A stretch of 64,000 nt of DNA from Austropuccinia psidii (taxonomy: Eukaryota > Basidiomycota > Pucciniomycetes > Pucciniales > Sphaerophragmiaceae). The notes beneath the pieces are model-generated. The model worked only from the letters and a program-made list of their open reading frames with translations, was not told the origin of the DNA and did not search any database. The first letter of the stretch is position 1. Every line of letters begins with the position of its first letter. Both the position numbers and the translations under genes were made by a program. Shown piece by piece: positions 36,620-49,700 of the stretch. The stretch lies in the NCBI GenBank assembly GCA_023105745.1, contig JALGQZ010000009.1, positions 30,606,107-30,670,106 on the forward strand, read 5' to 3'.

Positions 36620-38072
36620 TTACAAAAACCATTTGGAAATACTGGGATCAATCGGAGCAGGATCTTTGCGGCTATCCGGTGGGACATCCGCGTGGGAGAC
36701 CCGGTGGGATGACCCCTCAACAGAAACATTCGCTCTGTTGAAGCCATCGCTCAATAAGAGTTTAAATAATCAAAGCTTTTTGTATGCTTACTCACAATGA
36801 AATACCAGAATAGCCATCTTTGATAAGTCCTTTCCAAGCCTCATGGCACTCCATGACCACGTCAATGGCATAATTCTTGTGTTTAGCTTCTCCAGAAAAT
36901 GCAAACTAATTTTGGTTACTTATCAGCAAGCTAGAATAAAAAGCGGTCAAGTTGTTGAGCGCCCTTACCTGATTTTCAGGCTTGCCGTCAGGGATCTTAT
37001 AGATTCGAAACCATTCATTGGTGGCTCTAAACACAAAAAGATGAGTCAAGTAGGTATGAGTGAAGTCAAATGTGAGCGCATGAGCTAGTTGAAGGTAACC
37101 TGATCAAGCCAGGAAGATGTCTTTCCACATCTTCAATGTCATTTAACTTGGGTGCCAAAGGATCATTAACATCTACAACACTAAATGGCCGGCAGATCAG
37201 AAACATAACGGCCATGATTGCAAGAAAATAAAGGCTAAAAGGCCTACATCACTTTCCAATCAGTCTCCCCTTCGTCAAGTAGGGCCATCACGCCGAGGAT
37301 TTTCACCTGTTTTACTTGGCCGACATAACCAACCGCTTCTCCGATTTCGCAAACATCCAGAGGATCATTATCTCCTTTCGCTTTCGTCTCGGGGTGAGTG
37401 TGAGTTGGATTCTCCCAGGTCTGTATTGTCCGGTAAAAAGAAAAGACCCAGTCCAAATGGACCTTAGCGAGAGCCAAAGGAGTGTAAAGGATTTTTCTTA
37501 AGTGAGCCGAAGCCAACCTGAGGAAAAGCACCATAATTCCAAATGTAACCGTGATGCGGAAAACAGTTTCGAACAAATCGCAACTTGTTTTTCTTAACGT
37601 CCTGTAAGATGGGGTTAAAGGGCTCTGATTTAGAGATTTCCATCTTAGCGTTTGTCCATCGTGGAACCTCAACGATCATATTGAAAACAGTGTGCTGTTC
37701 ATTGGCGAAAAGAGGTAGATCATGAAACGCTGAAATGACGTTGCCATTTTTCTCGAGGTAAACCCGATGCTCTGAGGGAACAAGGAGGACATCAAACACA
37801 TGATTCGATGAGCAAGACGCCAAACAGCTGCGCAAAAAGACAGTCCAGACTCACCGAGGGTGTTAGGAGCACCGATCTTACTAACAAAACAAACAGATAG
37901 GATCAGATCATCAGATCCTCAATGGCATCGATCGGCAAATAAGGATGGCCATGATGAATATCCATGTCTAAGTCTAGGACGCCATGATATGATCTTATGG
38001 AAGGATGAGATAGATGAAGCAGTGGGATGAGTTGACTTACCGAGTACCAATGGCATCGCTTGGAGAGCTCAT
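36620..38072 (-). CDS. IPP1: soluble inorganic pyrophosphatase, eight exons
   Basis: Family I pyrophosphatase: hydrolyses pyrophosphate to two phosphates, pulling biosynthetic reactions forward. Exons: 38,072-38,041; 37,880-37,855; 37,771-37,518; 37,420-37,248; 37,180-37,100; 37,026-36,969; 36,905-36,796; 36,734-36,620. These give 849 nt, 282 residues, close to the 287 of yeast. Phases close at every junction and all introns (160, 83, 97, 67, 73, 63, 61 nt) are GT-AG; intron 3 has a weak donor GTTGGC. Landmarks: PRWTNAK (56-62), LRFV (83-86), HHGYIWNYG (92-100), the metal-binding cluster [12 protein letters not shown] (120-131), DEGETDWKV (153-161), DVNDPLAPK (165-173), [19 protein letters not shown] (190-208) and the fungal C-terminus [11 protein letters not shown]. 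No residue of these motifs is lost and no stop interrupts it, so it is probably functional. The start at 38,072 gives the cytosolic length; an upstream in-frame ATG exists. Confidence 0.95.
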
Positions 38073-38201
38073 CCTTTGCGAAGCAGACAGACTGAATGAA
38101 TGATAGTTGATGGCGGAGCCAGGACCAGAGTTGGAAGGGGAGGGTGCGAAGAACCTGGCTTGTTGACTCAATCGCCTGACAAATTGGTGATATTGAGTCA
38201 T
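38073..38201 (-). other. possible N-terminal leader of the pyrophosphatase
   Basis: The frame of exon 1 stays open upstream. An ATG at 38,201 adds 43 residues starting MTQYHQFVRRLSQQARFFAP, with Arg and Ser but no Asp or Glu, as in mitochondrial presequences. A further ATG at 38,267 is also in frame. Both 38,201 and 38,072 have A at position -3. Two start sites could give mitochondrial and cytosolic forms, but this could equally be 5' UTR that happens to be open. Confidence 0.4.
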
Positions 38202-38209
38202 TTTCCAAC

Positions 38210-39800
38210 TATCTCCGACAAAGGAGCCCAAGCTGAGTTTGACACTGACAGGCAAATGATGATCCAATCACCCAAGGATTCTGAAGCCCTCACGACCAAT
38301 CCATACAAAAAAGATCTGGACACTCCTTTGAAAATTTAGAACTCTCAAGATTTGATTTTGGGAAAAGTTGAACGAAAAATAAAAATTGGAATTTCAAGAC
38401 AGAGAATCTTGCCATAGAAAATCTAAAACGTAAAACTCATCATCAAATATGACTGTAAGCTTCTGTCCCTTGAGGAATCATAAGCTAATATTGAGGTGAT
38501 TATAGCTTTCCTGGCGCACCATTGGCATCCCAATTGAAAAATTGAAGATCAATAAATAAAGATAAATGAAAAATACTTGAAGTCTGATGTGATTTTCAAA
38601 AACAGTTGTCAATTTAAGCGCCAACCATCCTCAGATTGGATGACTAGGACAAATTGGATAAAACCCACCAGGGCACTTTTCAGGTAAATGGCGGGCCAGT
38701 GATGGAACATCACACATGTTTCCCTTAGGAGAACAAAATAATATTGCTCATTCATTCAACATATCACTGGTATATCCTAATCAAATAACTAGGATACCCG
38801 GATGATATTGCTAGGATCTCTTCATGATATCACTAGGATATCACTAATAAGTGACCATGATATCACTGGGAAATTCACACAATGTCACAAGGGTATCCTC
38901 AGAATATCAAAAGGGCAGTTCTATTTAAGATTCCTCTTATAATTTGAAATTGGTGTAAAGTAAAAGACCAAGAGTAGTATACTCTTTTAAATATCAGAAG
39001 GAGGCTTTGGAGCTTATAAGCTCAGTAGTTGTGTGATATCCTGAGTGACATATATAGAGAATTCAAAGAATATTAAAAAGCTCTCTTCATGGTGGTTGAG
39101 ATATCATGACCAGATCCCCTGACCATTGTTTTAATATTTTCATTTAGCTAAAGGTTTAATAAGATAACATAGGCTTTAATTATAGCTCCTAAAGCAAAAA
39201 TTGTGACATGATTCAATTTAATTGGGAAACCCTCAGCTTCCAAAAGCTCAAAATATTCAAGTTCAATTTAATTAATTCACTAACTGATGCATTTTAAAAT
39301 TCAATAAGCTTATTAATCTTATTCAAAATAAGCTCTAGAATTCCATTGAATCTTGAAAACAAAATGATTCAAATGTTGACATAACCCCCAATCAAAATAC
39401 TTGTTGGTTCCTGTTCATGTTCAATTGCTCTTATCAATATATATATTCCAATAATTCTTTGCCTAAAACGATATGCGTGTTCCTTCAAGTGACTCAATAG
39501 ATTGAATACTTTCCGGTAATAGAGGATTTGGGCATGATTTGTAACATTAATCCATTTTAATTAGCTCCTTATTACTTGAACGTCTGTGATATGGCCTTAA
39601 AAATGTTTTTCCTAGACGCTCTATGAGTCCATGTGAATAAAATATTGAACCCTAATATTCCAATACGGGCTTTTTGGAACTTATTTTTTATAATAAATTC
39701 CAATTTTTAGCCTTTACTTTCATCTATTTCCGATTTAACTCAGTTTTTTTTTTCACTATTCGTTCCCTTTGTTGTACTGATAGAGATGTTAACAAATGAT
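38210..39800. other. upstream flank of the pyrophosphatase gene
   Basis: Should contain the gene's promoter, but I cannot point to a specific element. No other gene is seen; the plus-strand frame at 38,100-38,339 is an antisense shadow of exon 1. Confidence 0.4.
38750..38915. repeat. short degenerate repeat of GATATCACTAGGATATC type
   Basis: Words such as ATATCACTGG, GATATTGCTAGGAT, GATATCACTAGGATATCACT and GATATCACTGGG recur over about 160 bp with spacing of roughly 20-40 bp. A weakly kept minisatellite. Confidence 0.5.
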
Positions 39801-39819
39801 TTGGCTAATGATTACACCA

Positions 39820-42800
39820 CTTCAACCCCCAGAAAAACCCCATTTTGGGTCTTTTTTTGGGGGGTTATTACCTATTTATCTTGGGTGATGGATTATAAGA
39901 TCCCAAAGGAACTAACTTACAAGTACCAATAAGCAAATTAATAACGGGAATTACTTTCAGTTTTCACCCATTTTATCCAGTTTTTTATGACTGAAGACCC
40001 CTCATAATTCCTCTATAGTTTTTTTTCAGATAACTTGGCAAACACCCCTACCATCCATAGCCAATTCAAGCATACAGGAACAGTTTTGTGGCAAAAGGAA
40101 ACCCAGTCTTTTGACTTTAAATTGGGACCATAACTTATAGAAACACCTAAGAATAAAATTTATAGTTCTATTAATCACTAATAATAAGATATTGCACACC
40201 AAATTTCTCATAGGGTGATTTGAAATACTTGTATTGAAGATGAAAGCACAGTTTTTTGCCATTATTTTCAGCTTCCACCAATTGAAACCAGTTTTTTATG
40301 GCTTTGAAGGCCTTGTTTCATCTTTTAGGAATTTTTTTTTGAAAATCCTTCAAAAAAAGGATTGAAACTTATAGCCAGTTTAACCTCCCAAGGGCTCTCA
40401 CAAGAAAAGGTTATTTTTTGCTATTTTCTGCCATTTTCACCTATTTTAACAGTGGAAGAAATTAATTATTCCTTAAGAGTTAAAATGGCTATAAATATCA
40501 TTGAAAAAACTATTTGAAGAAGTTTTATCCTCTTTTACTCATTAAGCATTGAGTGAAACAGGAAAAGACTGAAAATACTTCCCAAAAATCACCATTCTTG
40601 ATGGGAAAAAATGCCTTCAAGTCACAATATTGCGAATTTATGTCCCAATTTCTTGATTTCAGCTCTTTAATATCTTTCGATACTATTTTTAACATATTTT
40701 AGAGTCCTCACCCCAACTGAGACCGGCGTTAATGCCAGAAAAACCATCAATCTGTGCTTTTTTGCTATAAAATAGCCCCTGGAGTCTTAAATTGGCTATG
40801 CGCCATAGATTTGTTCGAAAAATATTTTTTGAATCTCTATAGATATATGATAAACCTTTTCCATTATTCAAAATGAGTTAAATAAGAAAAACTGGAAATA
40901 ATGGCCAAAATCCACATTTTTGACTGTGAGAAAGCCGTTAAAGTCCCCATATGGGACATTTATTCTTCCATTTCTTACTATCAAATCTTAATTGCACTTG
41001 TGGATTATTTTTGGAATATATCTGTTAGTCATAACCTCATATGAAATGGAAATCAGACACCCAAAAAGGCAAAAAATGGTCTTTTTCCACATTGAGGGTA
41101 GAACTAGTAATACATTGCAGGTTTTTTCTCAGAATTTATTGCACAAAATATTATAAATCCCACAATTCATCAATATATATTTTTAATTATACTTTAAAAC
41201 TTCCTTATAAAGGGTTTCAGAAGTCTCACCCCAACTGGAAATGGCCTTAGGACAGAAAAAACAATAATCTAGGATTACTTCTGTAAATTACCACCTGGAG
41301 GCGTGAATTGGCTATAAATCATAGAGTTTTTTGCCAATTTTTTTTCAAAAAGCTCCAGAAATATAATACAACTCTTTTTTAATATTAACGCACCAAATTC
41401 AATGAGAAAAACTGTAAAAATTGGTACGAAAAAGCCATTTTCCACTATTTCTTTGTGAATTTATCACAAAAGGTGTAGGGAATGGGATGCATAGGTATTG
41501 TGGAGGCTTCCTGGACTTTTTTTAAAAATATTTTGAAATTAAAATGGTATTTTAATTTCAGAACAACCCTCAAGTGGCCTTATTGGTGTCAAAAAGGCCA
41601 TTTCAGGCCAGTTCTTTGTGAATTTCTCACATAAGGCACAGGTATACATGGGCTTCAGAATTATCAAGGGGTCTTCCTGGAATTTATTGCAAGATATTTT
41701 GAGAAAAAAATGTTGATTTCCCTTCAGAATGACCCCAAAGGGTTCTTATTTGCCACAAAAAGGCCATTTTTTCCAATTCTTTGTGAATGTCTCACAAAAG
41801 ACATAGGGAATGGGATGCATAGGCCTCATAAGGGATTTCTGGATTTTTTTTCTGAAGTTTTGAGAAAAAATTGGCCTTTTCCCTTCAAAATGACCCTCAA
41901 GGGGCCTTATTGGTTTCAAAAAGGCCACTTTTGGCCATTTCTTTGTAAATTTTGACATAAAGAAAAGGGAATTAGCTGAGTGATTCTAAAGGGGCTTCCT
42001 GGACTTGTTAGCGAAATTGTTTGCAAAAACAATGCCAATTTCCCTTTATAATGACCCTCAAGGGGCGTTATTGGTTTCAAAAAGGCCATTTCTTGCCATT
42101 TCTTTGTGAATTTCTCACATAAAGCGCAGTGAATGGGTTTAAAAAGCCTACAAAAGGCTTCCTGGACCTGTTCTCCAAATCTTTGGAAAACAAAATGGCC
42201 CTCAAGAGGCCTCATTGGTGTCAAAGGTCCTTGGAGCCTTGATTTTATCACCAAATTTAGTCTTCTTCACCAATTGTTTTGTGAACAGGCCTACAAATAC
42301 CCCTTGAGGACTGTATGGCCCCATCCACCACACTGATTCTCGGGAAATTTAAAAAGGCAAAGAAATCTTTTTTTATGGAAAATATAACCCATGGAGGCTC
42401 AATCTGATTTCAAAATCTGGTTTTATTTTCCAATTTCTTTGTGAAACGTTTTAAGAAGACCTTTTGAGGAATTTCTGACTCCATCCACCACAAATAATTT
42501 CAAAAAAAATGTACAAAATGGCCAAAAATGGCCTTTCATCAGCAAATGAGGCCCATGGAGCCTTGAACTGATCACCAGATGTAGTTTTGTTCGCCAAATT
42601 CTTTGAAAGGAGGTATAAAAAGACACATTTAGGGATTTTTGACCCCATCAATCACACCAATTCTCAGAAAATTGTAAAAAGGAAAAGAAAGCCCTTCTTG
42701 TGGCAAATAAGGCCCACGGAGGCTCAATTTGATCCTCAAATGTGGTTTTGTTCACCAGAAATCTTGCAAAAAAGTATAAAAAGAACCCTTAGAAAATTTC

Positions 42801-44060
42801 TGACTCCATCCACCACAAACAATTTTGAAAAAAAGTACAAAATGGCCAAAAAAGGTTTTTTTAGGACAAATAAGGGCCCTGAAGGCTCATTTTGCTGCCC
42901 AAGTACGCTTTTTGTAAAGATTATTACTAGAAATTCCAAGAAGACTCCCAAAGAGCTCTATAGGCCAATCCACCACAAAATTTCTGAGAAAATTGTAAAT
43001 AAATGGCCAAAAAACCTTTTTGAAGAAAATCGGGCCACTGGAGGTGCATTATTATTTCTAAATGTGGTCTTGTTTGCCAGGTTTGAGCTCCAACAAATTC
43101 AAGATAAACCCCTTGAGTAATTCCTGACCCCCTCCACTATGCCAATACTCAGAAAACTGTCAAAAATCCCCCCTGGAGGCTCATTCTGATGGCCATATGT
43201 GATTTTGCTTTCCATATTTCTCTCAAATAAGTCTCACAAGGACCCCAAAGAACTAATTTGAATTCCAAAACAAAGAAATTTGAGAAAATGGTAAAAACTA
43301 GCCAAAAATGGCCTTTTTGTGGAAAATTGGTCCCCTGGGGACATATTTTGATGCTCAAATGTGTTTTTTTAGCAAATTCTCTGTGAGATATACAAAAGAA
43401 ACCCCTTGAGTCCTTTCTTACACCAACCGCACCAATAATTCTTATAAGGTTGTAAAAACTGGCCAAAAATGGCCATTTTCGTCAGTAATATGCTCATTGA
43501 AGGCTCATTGTGGTTTTTCAAGGTGGAGTTTTGACAAAAATTCCGTCAACACCCCTTTCGTACTTTCCAACCTCATATAGCCTGCACATTTCTGAGAAAG
43601 TCATAAAAACCTTTTCCCAAAATGGCCTTTTTGCGGCAGACCATGCCATTAAAGGGTTATTTTAATAAAAAAATGTGTTTTTGTTCAACATTTTGTTTTC
43701 ATTTGAGCCCATAAATAATTATAGATAGCTATCTGACAACATGTGACATGAACAATTTTGAGAAAATTTTATATAATTACTATAATGGCCTCTTTGCTGC
43801 AAAGAAGTCCCCTGGAGGCTGATTTTGATAACCACATGTGTCTTTGTCTGCCAAATGTTTCGCCAAAAATCAAGAAAGGCCTTTTTGTGGTAAATAAGGC
43901 GCCTGTAGCCTCAATTTAATCTCTAAATGTGGGTAAACAATAATTTTCAGAGAATTGTGAAAAAATGGCCTTTTTGGAGCAAATGAGCTCCCTTGATGCT
44001 CATTCTTGAGCCAAATGTGGTTTCATTTACCAATCTTTTTCAGAAATCTATAAATGCCCC
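39820..44060. repeat. degenerate tandem array, period about 161 bp
   Basis: From 41,400 the phrase AAAAAGGCCATT returns at 41,429, 41,591, 41,757, 41,918 and 42,079 (steps 162, 166, 161, 161), each followed by CTTTGTGAATTTCTCAC-like sequence. The phrase GTTTTGTTCACC or variants returns at 42,583, 42,744, 42,907, 43,067, 43,201, 43,361, 43,525, 43,675 and 43,838, mostly 160-164 apart. Left of 41,400 the units are more diverged (CCAGTTTTTTATG at about 39,977 and 40,288; CACCCCAACTG at about 40,711 and 41,229). In total, roughly 25 units. The short frames on both strands (for example 41,710-41,955 and 42,587-43,120) arise from repeat copies; 161 is not a multiple of three, so the frame rotates and no tandem protein results. 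The nature (satellite, or array inside a larger element) is unknown. Confidence 0.75.
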
Positions 44061-46705
44061 TTGAGGATTTCTCTACAACATTCAATACAACCACTTTGAG
44101 AAACTCCTCAAAAATGGACCAAAAATTTCCTTTTGAAGCAAATAAGGCACCTTCACAAAAATGCTTTTATTTTTTGCCCCAAATTGAAGCCTTATCAATG
44201 ACTGAGGAGGTAGATACTGATATAATTTCAGCTTATGTGAAAAAAATGCACATTTTAAAACTCAAATTCCCATTTAGGCATCTTGTTTACTCAAGATTAT
44301 TTGGATTTGGCACATTTTGGAGTTTTCTTCAAATTTTTATATAGAAACTTTGTTTTGCACTTAAAATACTTTGAAAAAATTCAATAGCTTCACTTTTAGT
44401 TACTCAAATGATGAAAAAAGTGTTATTTCTTGGCAAGAAAAACTGTATTATCCATTCTGTTGGAGATTTCAATGTGAATGGTATTGAAAGTAGTTGAAAA
44501 GGATTCTCTCAAAGGACTTATGTACATATTTAAAAAGTAATTTCGCACAAAGCTCAATTTCAGATGTCATGAGCTTTCTTTTAAGCCATTCTTTCACATA
44601 ACGAACACAATTTCTCTACTTTTGGATGTTTTCTCCCTAAATATGTTTCAAATATGTTTATTTTTGAATTTGACTAAAAGATTGAGACCTGTTGGAAAAT
44701 TTTAGTATGACTCTTAAAAGAAGAAATTCTAGCTCAGTTGAGAAAGCAGGCTTTATAACAGAAACAATATTAAAATTAAAAGGTCTCTGAGATAAAAAGG
44801 GGTTTTGAAAACTTATTGGGCTCTCTAGTTCTGTTAATTTAAATAATATATATCAACATAGGATTATAAATCTCATTTGTGATATTGCTCAGGTATTATT
44901 TTCCAATTAAATACATACAACCACCAGAAATTTGAAACAAAACTCTTTTTTGGAAAAGTGAATTCACTTCAAAACATATTTTCATCCATTTTATAAAAGC
45001 CTTGAGAAGGTTTTGATTAAGAAATTCACAATGAAAATCTTCACCACATAATATTGTAGTAAAAAAAGACACTGAAATATGTGAAGCAGGTAAGCACCTT
45101 TCCCTTAAAAATGGTTTACCTTTATAAGTAAAAACACATGAAATAAATTCAAAATTATACTAAAAAACAGTGTTGAACAGGAAGAATTGTACTTCTCCTA
45201 GTATGCTTGTTTTTCTTTCTTAAAATATTGAATTTGAGGAAATGTACAAAAAAACCAAGTATTTTTGCATTTAATGTGTGAATATTATATAACAAATATT
45301 CATATTCTTCCACTTGTGCCATTAAAACATTTTATTCTCTTTAAATATATGTGAAATATAGATTTTATTTATGGATTTCATATTTTATGCTACTTTCAGA
45401 ATCTCAGAAGACTTCAATTTAGAAATATTGTCAGTTCAAACCCACATTGGACTTCTGGTATAATGGGGAACCACCTCAAATTGAATTATAAGGTTATTTT
45501 AAACAAAATTTTGTTAAATTCAGAGGGAAATGTTACAAAAATCATAATTTTTTTACCCTTTTGAAAGTTCAGACCAAAGGTGCCATAGAAATCTCATTTC
45601 TGTTATTTTGATCTAAAAGGGTTTCTTTTCTTAATATTTAAAATAAATCTTTAAATTCAAAATGCGGATAAAATTAGTCATTCAGGATTTCCTTGTTATA
45701 TCTTGAATATATAGTTGTGTGACTTGGGGATTTTACTGTGATGACTTAGGGATATCTTAATTATTAAATGAAAACATTCAGGTGCTATATAAAGAATATT
45801 TCTTTGATTTCAGGGGGATATACTAGTGATATAACAAGGGTGGGTATTGATAAAATGATAAGATCCAGGTATTACCATGAATATATATTAGTGATATAAT
45901 TATAATATTGTTTTTTTCTGAAAACAGATTTTGAGTGATTTCGTATCACCGGCCATCCAGTGACATCAAAACTTCCATGGTGCATGACATGTTTCAAGCT
46001 TGATGCGGAAATAGGCTTATGATCCTTCAAAAGGCTTTATTCATCGTACTTTAGCTATTTTTTACAATCAAAAGTTTCAAGAGAAGGGGAATTTGAAGAC
46101 TTTCTCTAAGTCATCTGAAAAATTAATGATAAATACTTTTTACCACTTGTAAGTCCAAATCTTTCAAAAACAACTTAATATTGACATTAAAATTATATCT
46201 GATGATTGCAAATTTCTCTTCATTTTGCACCTTCAGCCCCCCAATCTGTTTATGAACAAAAAACTTCTTGAAAGCTGGTATAGAATAGCCTATGCGGGGC
46301 GCATAAAGTTCTATTCCATCATGATTATGTTTTCTAGATGTCAAAACCACAGAAAAGTAAAGAATTAGTAATTAGTATTTCAATAAGTCAACAACCTAGG
46401 GTTCTCTTACCTGTAAGGAATGTTGGAGTATTCCACTTTTGAACGGTGCTTTTTGTTCTGAATTAAATGTTTCATTTTATTATTTGTACTTTTCATTTCA
46501 ATTACTTTTTATTGAAAAAAATTAAAATACTTTTATATTTTCTTATTGTTTTAATTTTAATCAAATGTACTGTACTCTTCAGTATTTAAAGAGACAGTAG
46601 TTCATCGTAACTTACGATATGATGATAACATAAATTAATGAAAATTAATAGAAAAAGGAATTAATATCATCGTCGTCGTCGCTTCGTTATCGTATACTCA
46701 ACACA
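44061..46705. other. AT-rich DNA, no gene seen
   Basis: A 75-codon minus-strand frame at 46,123-46,350 has a fairly balanced composition but no domain that I recognise. A TCG microsatellite lies at 46,673-46,682. The rest is low-GC sequence without open frames. Confidence 0.4.
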
Positions 46706-46730
46706 CTAGAGTACAGGCCGGCTTTGCCGG
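46706..46730 (-). other. Helitron 3' terminus: hairpin plus CTAG
   Basis: A 5-bp GC stem with a 3-nt loop, 8 nt from the terminal CTAG. This stem-loop is the replication stop signal of Helitrons. It stands out because the surroundings are AT-rich. Confidence 0.85.
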
Positions 46731-46765
46731 ATTTAAGACTGAGGCATGAATAATAAAAAATCAAC

Positions 46766-49700
46766 TCAAGAGAATATATCACTAACTACTACATTTGTGA
46801 TTTCAGACCCAGGGCTTCTGACATTGACCCCCACTAAAAGCTTTTTGGGGTTTCACATTCTTGAGAGAGAAACGTATAATTGACCATGAGAGAAGGCATT
46901 TGTGTTGAGATATACACCCACGTAGTCGAATGACTGACCCTGCGCCTTGTTAATTGTCATTGCAAAACATAACAACACAGGGAATTGGTACCTGCTAAAG
47001 GAGATAGCATACTCTTCTGATTCTTGATGAAACAATTTAATCTTTGGTATTAAGACCCTCTGCCCACTCTTGAAGCCAGTTAAAATTATGCAAATCAACA
47101 CGTTATTCCTGATCCGTTGAATCATGAGTCTTGTTCCATTACATAGACCTCTTGCAATATTGAGATTCCTTAACAAAATTACAGGTGTCCCCTCCTTCAA
47201 CTCAAGAAAATGCATTGGGAACCCTGGAATATGAATCACATTCAATATTTCTTCAGGAACTTCATTTTGAGATTTGCCTTCACTTATATCAATCAACCTG
47301 GAGACAAATTTACAGCTCCTAATTGACTCCAAAAGTGTTGCATTGATATTCTTAAAACTAATATTCAAAGGTGTTATGATTGCATGGCCTTCATAATAAC
47401 ACCCTAATTGATCCAGTGATCCCTGATGCAAAATGTTGTGTAGATTACTATAAACAAATGAAATCAATGCTTGAGACAGGCTTTGCATGTCCTCATTAAA
47501 TATCACATTTAATGATGAAGTATGTACTGTTCCTATGTCTGATTCTTGAAAGAATCCTTCACCCAAACCTCGAAGCCACCTTCCAAAAAGTGTTAATTTG
47601 CTGTTACCATCATATGGTGCAATACGTAATCGTAAGTTTTCATGTAAGAATTTCTTAGTCAACATTCCCCAAATATATGACCTTTTTACACAAAGAAGCC
47701 TGTTCATATATTCCACCATGCTTGACAATTGGTAAAATTTGCCGGAAATCCCCTGAAAAAACAACTGAAATACCTCCAAAAGGCTTTTCACACTTCCTCA
47801 AGTCCCTGAGTGAATGATTGACAGATTCAATTGCATACCAATGTTGCATTGAAGTTTCATCCCATATAATGATCTTGGTGGTTTTAAGATGTCTTGAGCA
47901 AGCATTTTTTGGGAACCAACTACAAATTGAATCCTCATGCACTGTCAGAAGACTTGAAAATGAGGAATGGGCTGTTGTTCCACTAAGTAATAATAAGGCT
48001 GCAATTCCAGAAGCACAAAATTCATCTACCTTTATGTTCAGTTATTTACATTCTTGTAAAATACTGTTTAAAAAATATGTCTTTCCAGATCCCCCTGGAC
48101 CATCTACAAAATCCAAGTATTGTGAAACGGAGAGAATTGTTTGAAAGAAATAATCAAATATCTTGGCCTGATCTTTAGCTAAAGTTTCCAAATTGTAGTT
48201 TTTACCTTCATTTCCTAAACCACAGCTTCAGTTATTGTGATTTTGTCTGAACTTACTAAAGTGTGGCAATGTTAGATTTATTCCAGCTTGTGCTGACCCA
48301 GTGTTGAGTAATTCCAGTTCTTGCTGGATCAAGAATAAACAGTAATGTTCAATATCTTCAGGTTTTGGACTCTCCATGTGACATTCTCTTTGTAACTGGA
48401 ACTTGCAATCATCTGAGAGTGTAGACATGTGTTGGTGAAGCAAACAAAGAGGATTTGATGGCGGACTGTGGACTAAGAAAATAAAAAACATCTCCCGTAA
48501 TTTTGATCCACTCATAAGCTCACCAGCTTCAGTTAAACACTCCTTGTAATTCTTGTTGCTGTAATAGACCTAATGCTTCAGCTGTTTGCCTAAATGTTGG
48601 GAAAAATACACCATTGTATGTTTGAACATCTGCAAACAATTGCAAATCGCGCCTATGTAATAGTAAAAGGCAAAAGTAATATCTTTCACCTTCATTTATT
48701 TTAGCAAAAAACAACTGTCCAATTGCTCCTGGAGACTTAACTCTTCCCAACCATTGTTTTTTTGCTCTTATCCCAATAGAAGTGTAATGGTACCTCATGA
48801 TATAATAACTTCCTTATTTTTTTACCTTTTCCAACTGCATCAAGTTTTTTCAAACAAAAAAACTCAGTCAATGTTGTTCTTTCTGCAGCTCCGGTCTGAA
48901 TTTGAGTTATTGCTCCTTCCTCATCTCAAAAGTAAATCAATTGCTTATTTACAAGATGTAATGACAGATGTTGAATAGAGGGATTATGCCCAGACATATT
49001 GAACTGAAACAATCTAACTGTGGCTAAGGTTTTCCAAATCAGTAAGTGCAATATTAAATATCAATTGCAAAATGAACCCACCTTCCAATGGACCAATATA
49101 GAGTCCATTTACAAAAGATATGGTCTTGTCGTTCAATTCCAAATTTAATGCTGATCTATCTTCACCTTTACGGCTGTATTTGTATAGGTATTTCAATGCT
49201 TTAATACCATAAGGTATTCCAATGTTTATATGGCATCCATAGCTTAATGTCAAGTACTTATTATATGGGATTACATCTCTATTCATATATGTAGATTGAC
49301 TGTTTATGTAAGTGTGACCCCCCTGTTGTCGGTAGGCTGGATAGGCATCATTGCGAATCAAGGTTTCATTGATAAATTTCTTGGGAAATCCATATTTGCA
49401 ACCGTATGAGGCCCAACATTGCGATCCGTGCTTACATGGCAAATGCAACATCATTGAAGTTACCAATTCAAAAAGACAGCTTTCTTCAGTCGGATCAGGG
49501 ATTTCAGCACAGACCAAAGCATCAATTTGTGTAACGGTCCTAGGAATTGAATTTTCAGCAAGTATTAGAATGATATGAGCATGAGGTAGGCCACGTTTCT
49601 GAAATTCATTTGTATACACATAGGAAAAAACAGTTCTTAAACACTTATTTATTGTCAGGTCTTGAATCAGAACATCAAAATTCATATTGAATACTCTTGT

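Noticed and set aside
37244..37835. Reading the two long minus-strand frames as separate genes
   Set aside because: They are exons 3 and 4 of one pyrophosphatase; the ends beyond the splice sites are intron translation.
38100..38339. Plus-strand frame of 79 codons
   Set aside because: Antisense to exon 1 and the leader of the pyrophosphatase, with no domain.
41710..43466. Several open frames on both strands of the satellite, including one of 177 codons (42,587-43,120)
   Set aside because: They follow the tandem copies, the period is not a multiple of three, and both strands are equally open, so they are composition effects and not genes.
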